From Oryzomicrobium terrae (GTDB lineage Bacteria; Pseudomonadota; Gammaproteobacteria; Burkholderiales; Rhodocyclaceae), in assembly GCF_008274805.1 (NCBI RefSeq), contig NZ_CP022579.1, forward strand, positions 434,001 to 498,000: a stretch of 64,000 bases of DNA, in the 5' to 3' direction. Under the pieces are notes generated by a model. The model saw only the letters and a list, made by a program, of their open reading frames with translations, was not told the origin of the DNA and made no database searches. This document shows positions 55,809 to 63,425 of the stretch, one piece after another. The number at the start of each line of letters is the position of its first letter. Within the stretch, counting starts at the first letter, position 1. The translations under genes and the position numbers were made by a program.

Positions 55809-57584
55809 TCACGTCTTCCCGGTGAAGTCCGGTGGAGCATAAGCGGTTATTACCCCTGTCTTTTGATAGCCGCGTCCCGCTTTACGATACACCTTTTCCG
55901 GGCAAGGGCCTGACCAGTCCCGAGCAATCCCCTTTGCCTCGAGTTGCTTCACAAAAGGGGCAATCGGAACAATGGCCGACGAAACGAGATAGTGATAGAC
56001 GTCAGTCGCACGGTGATGTTCGAGCCCAGCATCTTCGGTAATGAGGCTTCTGGCGACCGCCTTCCCGTGATAGCGGGCCATCGCCCACATGACGCGCCGT
56101 GCATAGAAATGCCACTGCGACTCCTGTAATGTCGCGCACGCGGCGCGGGTAAGCGGGAAGCTGATGGCATCCGGCCAAGTGGCTGGCTGAAATTTCGTAT
56201 TTCTAACCAACGATGCAATTGAAATTCGCGTCGGCCGGCCGGGCTCGCTAAAGAGACGAGAGGCAGTCTTCTTGATCTCCTCTGCCCAATCAGCATCTTT
56301 CGGATGAACCTTCTTAGCCGACGACCGCCCGTGTTTCTTGGCGGACTTCATGCCATTCTGCTCAATCGCTTTCTTCAAGGCTTCAATGCCTGCTTTCGAC
56401 CCGGAGACGGCAATTCGCTTCATGGCGCCATAGTAGTCGCGCCACAAATCACTGATCTCGAGATTTTCGGCTATCGCGATCGACGTCAGTCGTTCAATGA
56501 GAACGTTCACGCCGTTGGTGGTGCGATTCATCTGACTGGGAGAGTGCATGTCATGGGGGGATATCTCTACGGCGGCTACAAACGGGCCCTGTGTTTCAAT
56601 CTCGGCTAGCTTTGCCAGAAACGCTTCTGCATCTTGAAACAGATAGTTTGCGAGCAATAAATTTCGGTTAAACGGCCCCTCGATAGCCTCTTTCGTCAAT
56701 CCGAGAAAGTTGAACCAGTTCTTTGTCTTTGCCGTCGCGTACGCTCGATCCAGTCGGGCCAAGAGTGTCGGTGAATAATGGGACTCCATTGCTGCTTTAA
56801 GACTTTTCCGGTCGACTTTCTCCTTGCCCCAGCGAAATCCCATCTCGAGAGCCCTGTCGCGGAGGACCCGGGGTAGGTTCTCCGCGAGCATCCTCTCCGG
56901 TACATGGGTCAAGACAAGGCTCGCAAACCTCGCGATATCATTTTCTTTACTGGATGCCACATAGTCTGACGGCTCTTGCTCCGCTAGCTCGAATCGGTAT
57001 CCGCAATAGCACCCTAGCCAGGGGGCGAGTGTCAGATCTTTCGGTGATTCGATTGGGCAGCCGCATTCTGGGCAATGATCCAGCAGTCTCCACCCGTGCT
57101 TCCAACAGGCTGTCACAGCTGGAATTTGATGTGACCGGTGAAGATAAACCGTTTCGAATTGGCTTACATCTTCCTTGATACATTGGAGACAGATTCGCGT
57201 TGAGCCCGATTCGCCCACACTCCGTCGTACGTAATCAGCCGAAGCCCAAGTTGTCGTGCTGGCGGTGAAGAGCCGAGCAATAGGAAGCAATGTGCCTTCG
57301 TGAATTAGTTTCTCTACGTTCGCATGTGGGTTACCGGGCAACCGTTGTGCCAGCGCTTCGATTCGCGGCAGGAACAAGTTTGACAGCGCGAATGGCGATG
57401 AGCCGAATAGCTCCTGGTAAGTCTCTCGTGTCTTTGCATTTCCACGTTCGAAGTGGAATCGCGTGACTCGAGACGCCAAGGATTCGTCGGGTAACGACAT
57501 CGGGAAGAACGGCAGAATCGGCCTTTTTCCGAGGGGCATTGTGGCCACAAAAGCGGATTGATTACTTACATAAGCTGGCCGCAT
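55809..57584 (-). CDS. tnsD: TnsD/TniQ-family target-site selection protein
   Basis: A 591-residue TniQ-domain protein, the length of a TnsD. The N-terminus has LPFFPMSLPDESLASRVTRF, followed by zinc-binding Cys/His pairs (CLQC, CWKH, CPEC) near residues 145-190. The long C-terminal region (about 250-590) is presumably the site-specific DNA-binding part; it ends with basic GRGYQKTG-type sequence. GGAG is 5 bases before the ATG at 57584. It follows tnsC by 25 bases. In Tn7, TnsD binds a conserved chromosomal site; here the site is not identified. Confidence 0.85.
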   Translation of the reverse strand: MRPAYVSNQSAFVATMPLGKRPILPFFPMSLPDESLASRVTRFHFERGNAKTRETYQELFGSSPFALSNLFLPRIEALAQRLPGNPHANVEKLIHEGTLLPIARLFTASTTTWASADYVRRSVGESGSTRICLQCIKEDVSQFETVYLHRSHQIPAVTACWKHGWRLLDHCPECGCPIESPKDLTLAPWLGCYCGYRFELAEQEPSDYVASSKENDIARFASLVLTHVPERMLAENLPRVLRDRALEMGFRWGKEKVDRKSLKAAMESHYSPTLLARLDRAYATAKTKNWFNFLGLTKEAIEGPFNRNLLLANYLFQDAEAFLAKLAEIETQGPFVAAVEISPHDMHSPSQMNRTTNGVNVLIERLTSIAIAENLEISDLWRDYYGAMKRIAVSGSKAGIEALKKAIEQNGMKSAKKHGRSSAKKVHPKDADWAEEIKKTASRLFSEPGRPTRISIASLVRNTKFQPATWPDAISFPLTRAACATLQESQWHFYARRVMWAMARYHGKAVARSLITEDAGLEHHRATDVYHYLVSSAIVPIAPFVKQLEAKGIARDWSGPCPEKVYRKAGRGYQKTGVITAYAPPDFTGKT

Positions 57585-57609
57585 GCGAGCTCCGTTCTAT
57601 GCGAGTGGT

Positions 57610-59112
57610 TTAGGCAACGTCTCGGAATGCATCGAAACCATTGATCAGGAATTTCTTCAGCCCATCATTGCGAAGGTCATCGTCGCTGCACTCAGTTTTC
57701 ACCGCTGCTCTTTTTTTGTCGGCTTTGGCTCGTTTCGTGGCGATTTGCTTTGCGATAGCCTGCTCTCGGGCATGGGGGCTCTTTGCTTGACCAGCTGGGT
57801 TCCGGGGCTCTGACTCTGGTTCGGCAGGCTGACGCAACTTACTGCCATAGTGCTCGGCAGCTGGCTCTGGGGAAACGTCCTTCTCCCGGGTCGGTACCAA
57901 TCCCCATTTACGGGCATAGTGCTCACAGCGAACGTCTTCGAAATCCAGCAGACGCATCGGATCTTGATTGGCGAAACCTTCGATGAGGTCGCGATCCTTT
58001 GGCGAGAAATCAGCGCCCTCGTAGGCCTGCTGGAGATGCTCCACGGTGAGTGCACACTCATTCAAGTCGAGCGCCAGCCGTTGCGCGGAATGGCATATCC
58101 TGCACGCATAGTCGCGAAACCCGCCGCTGTATTTGAAGAGGATTTCACCCCTTTCATCGCTAAAGGTCATCGGCTTGGGAAGCACGTAGTAGCGCCAGAC
58201 GCCCGGTGCTATGCATTTGTACCAGTCGAACTCATCCAGCCCGATAGGCTCGAAGTCGAACGATCCGGCAGAACTCGTCCGTCGAACATCCTGAGAATAG
58301 CGATCCAGCGCTCCGAGGCCATACGGATTGCCCATCAGTACTATCGGTATCCCAAAGTTCAGCAGACGGAGAAAGAACAGCGCAGCCAGACCTCCATGCG
58401 CCATTCCGGAGAAATTGCGCTGTTGAAGTTCGTCAATTACCAGAACGCCAACTGCATGAATTCTGAGAATGATGCCAACGTGGACGGCGAGTTTCTCGTT
58501 GCTCAGACGGATTAGAGACGGTTGCGTCGAATAGCTTGTTCCGATTGCTTCGTCGATTGCGCAGAGAATATTAAGCAAGAGTCCGCCAAGAGTTCCGTCA
58601 TGCGACATGGGGACATACAACCACACTAGTTGTACAAGGTGCGACCAGCCAGCTGCCTTGTTTTCCGGGTGCACGATGCACTGCGGCAGTTGTCGAAGCG
58701 CATTCTTAATTTCGTAGCTTTTCCCCGTTCCCGTCTCTCCGGACACGCGGATGCATTGGGCGTAGGTGTCAAATGACGGAAGCTCGGACAGCTGCTTGCC
58801 GCCGCATCTGGCCAATGCCATCGTCTCTTTTCGTACGCTTAACTGCCGCGGGTCTCTCGATAAGTAACCGCGACGAATCATGCGGAACAGCCTGGTCGTC
58901 AATTCCAAAGTGGCTGTTGTGGGCTCGAACAGTCGTTCCTGCATAAGGTCGAGCAAGACGTGACGCTCGCCGTTGCTCAGGTTCGTCACATCGATTCCAT
59001 CGAGCGGCGAATACCGGATGCGGGGCAAGATATCGTCCACCCGGAGCGCCGCGGCCAAGGGAGACAAGAGCGGATGACTCTCGTCGGTGAATTGTCCGAG
59101 TTCTATCGACAT
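57610..59112 (-). CDS. tnsC: TnsC-type AAA+ transposition regulator
   Basis: A 500-residue AAA+ ATPase. Walker A GETGTGKS is near residue 125, Walker B VLVIDELQ near residue 222, and the sensor region LMGNPYGLG follows. Together these link target selection by TniQ to TnsA/TnsB activity. The C-terminal ~100 residues are Lys/Glu/Ala-rich (KQIATKRAKADKKRAAVK), an expected tail for TnsA/TnsB contacts. The ATG at 59112 lies 3 bases past the tnsB stop. The length fits TnsC (555 in Tn7) rather than the shorter TniB. Confidence 0.88.
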   Translation of the reverse strand: MSIELGQFTDESHPLLSPLAAALRVDDILPRIRYSPLDGIDVTNLSNGERHVLLDLMQERLFEPTTATLELTTRLFRMIRRGYLSRDPRQLSVRKETMALARCGGKQLSELPSFDTYAQCIRVSGETGTGKSYEIKNALRQLPQCIVHPENKAAGWSHLVQLVWLYVPMSHDGTLGGLLLNILCAIDEAIGTSYSTQPSLIRLSNEKLAVHVGIILRIHAVGVLVIDELQQRNFSGMAHGGLAALFFLRLLNFGIPIVLMGNPYGLGALDRYSQDVRRTSSAGSFDFEPIGLDEFDWYKCIAPGVWRYYVLPKPMTFSDERGEILFKYSGGFRDYACRICHSAQRLALDLNECALTVEHLQQAYEGADFSPKDRDLIEGFANQDPMRLLDFEDVRCEHYARKWGLVPTREKDVSPEPAAEHYGSKLRQPAEPESEPRNPAGQAKSPHAREQAIAKQIATKRAKADKKRAAVKTECSDDDLRNDGLKKFLINGFDAFRDVA

Positions 59113-59115
59113 GAG

Positions 59116-61488
59116 TCAGCGCCCCGTATTCTGAAACTTTGTTAGTCGCTCACTCAGTGCATTTTTCAGTTTTGATGATGAACTGATCGAAACGACGTTA
59201 CTCGCTGACTGCCCGGCTGCATTGGGATCACTCTGCCGCCATCCCGTGGTTGGTGCAGTAGCTAGGCTTGCGGCTCGTCTTGTGGCTTCGTCGAGTTGCG
59301 CACGCTTTTCCTGTCGCTGGTTTTCGCGCACGCTCTCTCGCGAAACTTTGGCTCCAGGTGGACGGCCTGTTGCTTTTGTTTTCTTCTGTCTTGCCCGAGC
59401 CTCTTCGACCTCGGTCATCCTGGACATTCTTTGGTCAGACAGTGCCTGATCATCCTCGGACTTCGTTTCGACCCGATTCAATCGATTCGCTTCATTGCTC
59501 GCAATCAAGTCCGCAACGTAATACTCACGTACAAGGATTACGTCGCGGGAGATATTGGGAATCGTATGAATCCCCTGCGCATCAACAAGAAGAATCTCAG
59601 AAAGGTCGTCTGGGTCGACTCTCACTTCCACGTGCCGGGGCTCGTTGAATGCGAAGTTGTGATACAGACACGACTGCTCGATGTAATCACTGCTGAAAAG
59701 CGCATCGTTGAGCAGTTCAACACGATTTTCGGAGCTTGGCCGATGAAGGACCAGCCCGTTCCGCTGGACACTTGCTGTGTAAGTAGGAAGGAGATTAGAG
59801 CGCAGATACAGTTCGTTGACCGGCCGCTTATTGACGTATCCTTCTCTCTCGGCCCATCGATAGATTTCAATTCGGGTGGGGTTGTAAGCCTGTCCTGCCA
59901 GCGCGCGCTTCATCTCGGTCGGAACCAGATGCGGTACTCGCTGTTTGGTGTTGGCCCAATGCATCCATTGCCACAACAAACGTTCGTAACCGAACAAAGA
60001 CAGGAGCGCATTGCGGATTGGTAGCGTCTCGCCGCGTTTCGGTAGCCGACCGTAGGTTGTTCCGGGCAGCTTGTGATCGATTCCCGCGTGCCGCGCGTGA
60101 TGACCGCCTTCTGACGGTGAGTTTCTGTCGGCTCGCCCGCTTTCGACGAACTCGATCGAGACACGGACTTTCTTCGCACATGCTTCTATTCCTCCTATTG
60201 CACGAAGTTCCCCGTTGTCGGATAGCAGGCGAGTGAAAAGCAGGCCGGGAAAATCGTCTGGGGGAATGTCGGTTAGCCCGAGTCGATTGAGGACTTTCTC
60301 TTTGCTGAGTGCCGCCCGCAGAATGGTCAGGTTGGCGTCTGCTGTGCTGGGGCTGCCAATGACGTTATGTGCGCCGCACCAAAGGCCGAATAAGGCTTCG
60401 CGAACAAAGAGACCACGCGGCACACCGATTGGGCGGGTGCTGTCGAAGCAAGCCACCAGATTTACGTCGATCGGCGAGGCATCTATCGATCCGACCTGTC
60501 CGACCGCATGTATACCGTCGCGCGCCGAACCAACAAGCGGTCGGAAGTTTTTTGCCCACTCACCTTCCCCCATCATCCGGGCTAAAGTCGCCTCGCGGTC
60601 CGAACTATCTGGTCCATGGCAGAAGAACTCGCGCGCGGTGGGACGCTGGTGTGCCGGCAGGAGAAGCGGAAGCCGGCGGCCATTCTCATTCTTGTAACCA
60701 TCGCTGTAAAAGGTCGAACTGAAAGCAATGAATTGATCGCTTTTTGACACCCCGTGCCGGGCGAATATGAAGTAACCATCACGAATGTTCTGGCGGTCCT
60801 GCTCATCGCAGATCTTTCCCGCCAACTCGCTATTTCCGACTTTTTTTGCCTGGTTGGGGGCGCCCAGTCGAACGCCGTTTTTTCCAAAGCGCGGCTTGCC
60901 TTTGCCCCCACTATTGGGAGTGTTGGGAAGCAAGGCATCCTTGTTCTGGCCGAAGGCGTAGTAGCGATGCAGCGCATCGTAAATCTTGTTGGCCCCGACC
61001 TGGGCTTCTCGTGCTCGCGCGGGAACGTGTGCATCCAGTTCGGCAATACATGGCACCGTCCCCGCTTCTGCCATGGCAACTAGCGGCTCGATCAGGTGCC
61101 ATTTCATCTCCCGCTTTTGAACCTCAGGAGCGGCCCATTCTTCGCCGATTTTTACCCACCGCCTTCTCGGACAAGAGGCCAGCAACTCTGCATCCGACTT
61201 TCCCCACCATGGCAGGATTGGCGGCCCCTCTGACTCGTGTACCTTCCATTCGTCTAGTAGGCCGTTCAGAGTATCTAGGCGTATGTATTGGAATCCCTTT
61301 GCGTAGTAGCTTGGCTGCTTCTTTCCAATCTCCCGTGGTGGAGGTGGCTCGGGAATTTGGATGATCACGAGGGGACAATCCGGGCTATCGCTGACGCCCA
61401 ACTTGTCGATGACTCGATACAGGCCGCGGCAAAGTGGGGCGGAGTCCTGCTGCGCCCTGAAAATGAAGCCGACACCGACAGCCTTCAT
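59116..61488 (-). CDS. tnsB: TnsB-like DDE transposase
   Basis: A 790-residue transposase that cuts and joins the 3' transposon ends. The integrase-core acidic residues are read as Asp in VGSIDASPIDV (near residue 333), Asp in RLLSDNGEL (near 420) and Glu in RNSPSEGGHHARH (near 458), with D-D and D-E gaps of about 87 and 37. N-terminal helix-turn-helix regions and a C-terminal Mu_transpos_C-like domain (near 560-640) surround the core. A Lys/Arg-rich tail (residues 700-790) probably contacts TnsC. Its ATG overlaps the tnsA stop (ATGA). Confidence 0.88.
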   Translation of the reverse strand: MKAVGVGFIFRAQQDSAPLCRGLYRVIDKLGVSDSPDCPLVIIQIPEPPPPREIGKKQPSYYAKGFQYIRLDTLNGLLDEWKVHESEGPPILPWWGKSDAELLASCPRRRWVKIGEEWAAPEVQKREMKWHLIEPLVAMAEAGTVPCIAELDAHVPARAREAQVGANKIYDALHRYYAFGQNKDALLPNTPNSGGKGKPRFGKNGVRLGAPNQAKKVGNSELAGKICDEQDRQNIRDGYFIFARHGVSKSDQFIAFSSTFYSDGYKNENGRRLPLLLPAHQRPTAREFFCHGPDSSDREATLARMMGEGEWAKNFRPLVGSARDGIHAVGQVGSIDASPIDVNLVACFDSTRPIGVPRGLFVREALFGLWCGAHNVIGSPSTADANLTILRAALSKEKVLNRLGLTDIPPDDFPGLLFTRLLSDNGELRAIGGIEACAKKVRVSIEFVESGRADRNSPSEGGHHARHAGIDHKLPGTTYGRLPKRGETLPIRNALLSLFGYERLLWQWMHWANTKQRVPHLVPTEMKRALAGQAYNPTRIEIYRWAEREGYVNKRPVNELYLRSNLLPTYTASVQRNGLVLHRPSSENRVELLNDALFSSDYIEQSCLYHNFAFNEPRHVEVRVDPDDLSEILLVDAQGIHTIPNISRDVILVREYYVADLIASNEANRLNRVETKSEDDQALSDQRMSRMTEVEEARARQKKTKATGRPPGAKVSRESVRENQRQEKRAQLDEATRRAASLATAPTTGWRQSDPNAAGQSASNVVSISSSSKLKNALSERLTKFQNTGR

Positions 61489-62534
61489 TTTGCCCTCCCT
61501 TCGAAGAGTGAGCGCCGCAGACGTTCGCGTAGCGTCCGACCACTTCTACGCGCAGGGTAGGAGGTCAACAGCGGGGTAGAAAGATCAATGTCGATCGCCT
61601 GAGTCCAGGCGCAATGACGAAAAACGGCCCAGCCTTCTTCCAGAGACAGCTGTTGGCTCTCGGAGGCGCGAGCAACGGCGTCGGAGACAGCCAGATTCGG
61701 CGCGGATGTGAATTCGCGAGAAAATCCGAGAACGCTTTGGGCGAGGTGTGGGGTGTCGGCGAGACTGGCGCGCTCCATGCACCATTCCAGTTGTCCCGCC
61801 ATCAAAATTGGGACGAAACGCGAACTGATAATGAGATAGCGGATTCCGTTGCGTTCGGCATAGCGTCGCTCAAGCTCCAAGCGTTCGAGAGTTCGCCACT
61901 TAACCTCTTGAGCCGGATCCTCGATCGGTTTGCAGGAAATTGCAACTAGGTCAAAGTCGCTGCCGTCTCGGACGGTGACGAGAAAGTCGATCGTGGCAAC
62001 ATAGGGAATATCGGTTCCCGGGAAGTGACCGTGCTCAATCCCCGCTTCCGCCGCAATGTCAAGGAGACCGGTACAGTAGCCGAGCTGTAGCCCATCTGTT
62101 CCCGGGGCACCATACAACGGATGAGGATGAGCAATTGGCCAAAGGGGGTACTGCTCCCGGAGATCATGAATCCCCAGCCATAGGAGTAAGAGCGCGATCT
62201 GATATTCCCCTCGGGAAAAGAAATATCCTGGTCGATGCAGCGGATGAAGGTGTGCTGCAACTTGATTGGATTCACGAGACGAATTTTTGCGACGGAGGGT
62301 CAGCCATGGCTGATAGTCAGCACCATGTCCCATGCCGTATCCCTGCTGGATACGTGTGTTGAGCTTGTCCCACGTCATTACACGTCGACGCTTTTTCAAC
62401 GTGCTAGTTGGCGTGTCGATGGTGGCCAGCCAGTGCAGCAGCGTTTCTTTTCTGGACGGACTTTCGAGTGCGGCACGTCGATGCTTGTCGACCAATGTGC
62501 CGATATCCCGCTCGATCTGCTCAGCAAGTTCCAT
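61485..62534 (-). CDS. tnsA: TnsA-like endonuclease
   Basis: A 349-residue restriction-like nuclease expected to cut the 5' ends, making cut-and-paste transposition possible. The conserved acidic residues are Glu in FSRGEYQIAL (near 106) and Asp in ATIDFLVTVRDG (near 180). The Gln-x-Lys motif of Tn7 TnsA appears as Ser-Cys-Lys (ISCKPIEDP), and LERLELERRYAERNG matches the family. The N-terminal ~95 residues are longer than in Tn7 TnsA (273 residues) and basic. The ATG at 62534 has GGAGG seven bases upstream. It is first in the tns operon. Confidence 0.85.
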   Translation of the reverse strand: MELAEQIERDIGTLVDKHRRAALESPSRKETLLHWLATIDTPTSTLKKRRRVMTWDKLNTRIQQGYGMGHGADYQPWLTLRRKNSSRESNQVAAHLHPLHRPGYFFSRGEYQIALLLLWLGIHDLREQYPLWPIAHPHPLYGAPGTDGLQLGYCTGLLDIAAEAGIEHGHFPGTDIPYVATIDFLVTVRDGSDFDLVAISCKPIEDPAQEVKWRTLERLELERRYAERNGIRYLIISSRFVPILMAGQLEWCMERASLADTPHLAQSVLGFSREFTSAPNLAVSDAVARASESQQLSLEEGWAVFRHCAWTQAIDIDLSTPLLTSYPARRSGRTLRERLRRSLFEGRAK

Positions 62535-62592
62535 TGGCACGCCTCCGAGTATTCGGTTCGGCTGTTCATGCCGCGATGAACGTCCAATTTCG

Positions 62593-62606
62593 GACGTAGC
62601 TACGTC
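62593..62606. promoter_or_regulatory. Palindrome upstream of tnsA
   Basis: GACGTAGCTACGTC is a perfect 14-base palindrome 59 bases before the tnsA start, with a nearby CGTCC/GGACG inverted pair at 62581-62596. It is a candidate operator for the tns operon; the binding protein is not known. Confidence 0.45.
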
Positions 62607-62727
62607 ATCAAAATGGCTTAATCCCTAGCGCCATCGAGCCTGAGAACGAAACAGCGTTGAAACCCTCAGGGGGGGGCATAGTCGCTCCGAGAGTGGCCAC
62701 GGTGTAGCTTTACTACTACAAAACAAA

Positions 62728-62759
62728 AACGGGACAGGTTCACAAGGCCTGTCCCGTTT
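62728..62759 (-). terminator. Intrinsic terminator after XRE regulator gene
   Basis: AAACGGGACAGG and CCTGTCCCGTTT form a 12-base stem. On the minus strand it runs into TTTTTGTTTTG. It overlaps the end of the XRE gene and insulates tnsA from upstream transcription. Confidence 0.85.
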
Positions 62760-63193
62760 CAATTTTTACCTTCTTCTTTTCGGTCCTTATTGCTCATGCG
62801 CCGACGAAGGCGCTCTGTGGATGCCGGCTCAACGGCGATTGCCTGCGTGAAATTCAGGGCAACTCGGATCAGTTCGATTTGCGCCGGATGCAGCCGATCT
62901 ATCTGCTGTCTCAGTTCATTCACCATCCGATAGACGCTTTCCGGGGCATCAGCGGGAATCACGATGCGACGTTGAGATGCGACGTGCGCCTCTCGGAGTC
63001 GCTTCTCCCACGCCTCGTCCAGATCGAACACGCGTACGGCGCGTTCAAGAAAAACTTCAGGTGGAGGGCCCTTGATCCCGACCTCCAAAGCCGAGATGTA
63101 GGTTTGTTCATAGCCGAGCAGTTCCGCAACTTCGGACTGGCGCAATCTTTTCGTCGCGCGCAGCTCACGTAGCGTCATTGCAAATGGACTCAT
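62759..63193 (-). CDS. XRE-family helix-turn-helix regulator
   Basis: A 144-residue transcription regulator with an N-terminal HTH_XRE domain (LRELRATKRLRQSEVAELLG, then YEQTYISALEVGIKGP). The rest is helical (about residues 70-144), with a basic end (RLRRRMSNKDRKEEGKN). The ATG at 63193 has AAGGTGG with normal spacing; the longer frame upstream would run through a palindromic operator-like sequence and is unlikely. It is separated from tnsA by a terminator. It may control its own gene and the tns operon, as XRE proteins do in several Tn7-like elements. Confidence 0.85.
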   Translation of the reverse strand: MSPFAMTLRELRATKRLRQSEVAELLGYEQTYISALEVGIKGPPPEVFLERAVRVFDLDEAWEKRLREAHVASQRRIVIPADAPESVYRMVNELRQQIDRLHPAQIELIRVALNFTQAIAVEPASTERLRRRMSNKDRKEEGKN

Positions 63194-63245
63194 CAACCCA
63201 CCTTGGTCGTAATAACATATGACTATAAGTAGGGTAGTAACTTTA

Positions 63246-63258
63246 TTGACATTGTCAA
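63246..63258. promoter_or_regulatory. Operator-like palindrome upstream of XRE gene
   Basis: TTGACATTGTCAA is a perfect 13-base palindrome 53 bases before the XRE start. TTGACA occurs on both strands, so it may double as a -35 box. It is a natural candidate for self-regulation. Confidence 0.5.
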
Positions 63259-63355
63259 ACACGCGAGCTGATGCATATTAGGTGCAAGACGAGCCAGATC
63301 GTGGACCGACAGCTACGGTCGAACAGATGCCTCAAGTAGAAGGCAGCGGGCAACG

Positions 63356-63386
63356 GCAAAGGTCGCTTTATGAACGGCCTTTGTCG
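63356..63386 (-). terminator. Possible hairpin after sensor kinase gene
   Basis: CAAAGG and CCTTTG bracket a 15-base loop about 45 bases after the kinase stop on the minus strand. There is no T-tract, so the call is weak. Confidence 0.35.
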
Positions 63387-63425
63387 TATCTGTATAGGTA
63401 GAGAGGGTAATTGTGGCTGGCACCG

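Larger units (their letters stand above)
54064..63425 (-). mobile_element. Tn7-like transposon segment (tnsA-tnsB-tnsC-tniQ-tniQ); outer limits uncertain
   Basis: A continuous minus-strand set encodes a TnsA endonuclease, a TnsB DDE transposase, a TnsC AAA+ regulator and two TniQ-family targeting proteins, with 0-25 base spacing or overlaps. The region is visibly lower in GC (about 50-55%) than the host. The gene order parallels Tn7 and the tniC-A-B-D-E order of AbaR/Tn6022-type elements. One edge lies just right of 54063. The other end is not recognised and probably lies past 64000, with the XRE gene and sensor kinase as accessory or cargo genes. No cas genes or CRISPR repeats are seen. The right coordinate given here is only the last non-coding point before the kinase gene. 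Confidence 0.8.
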
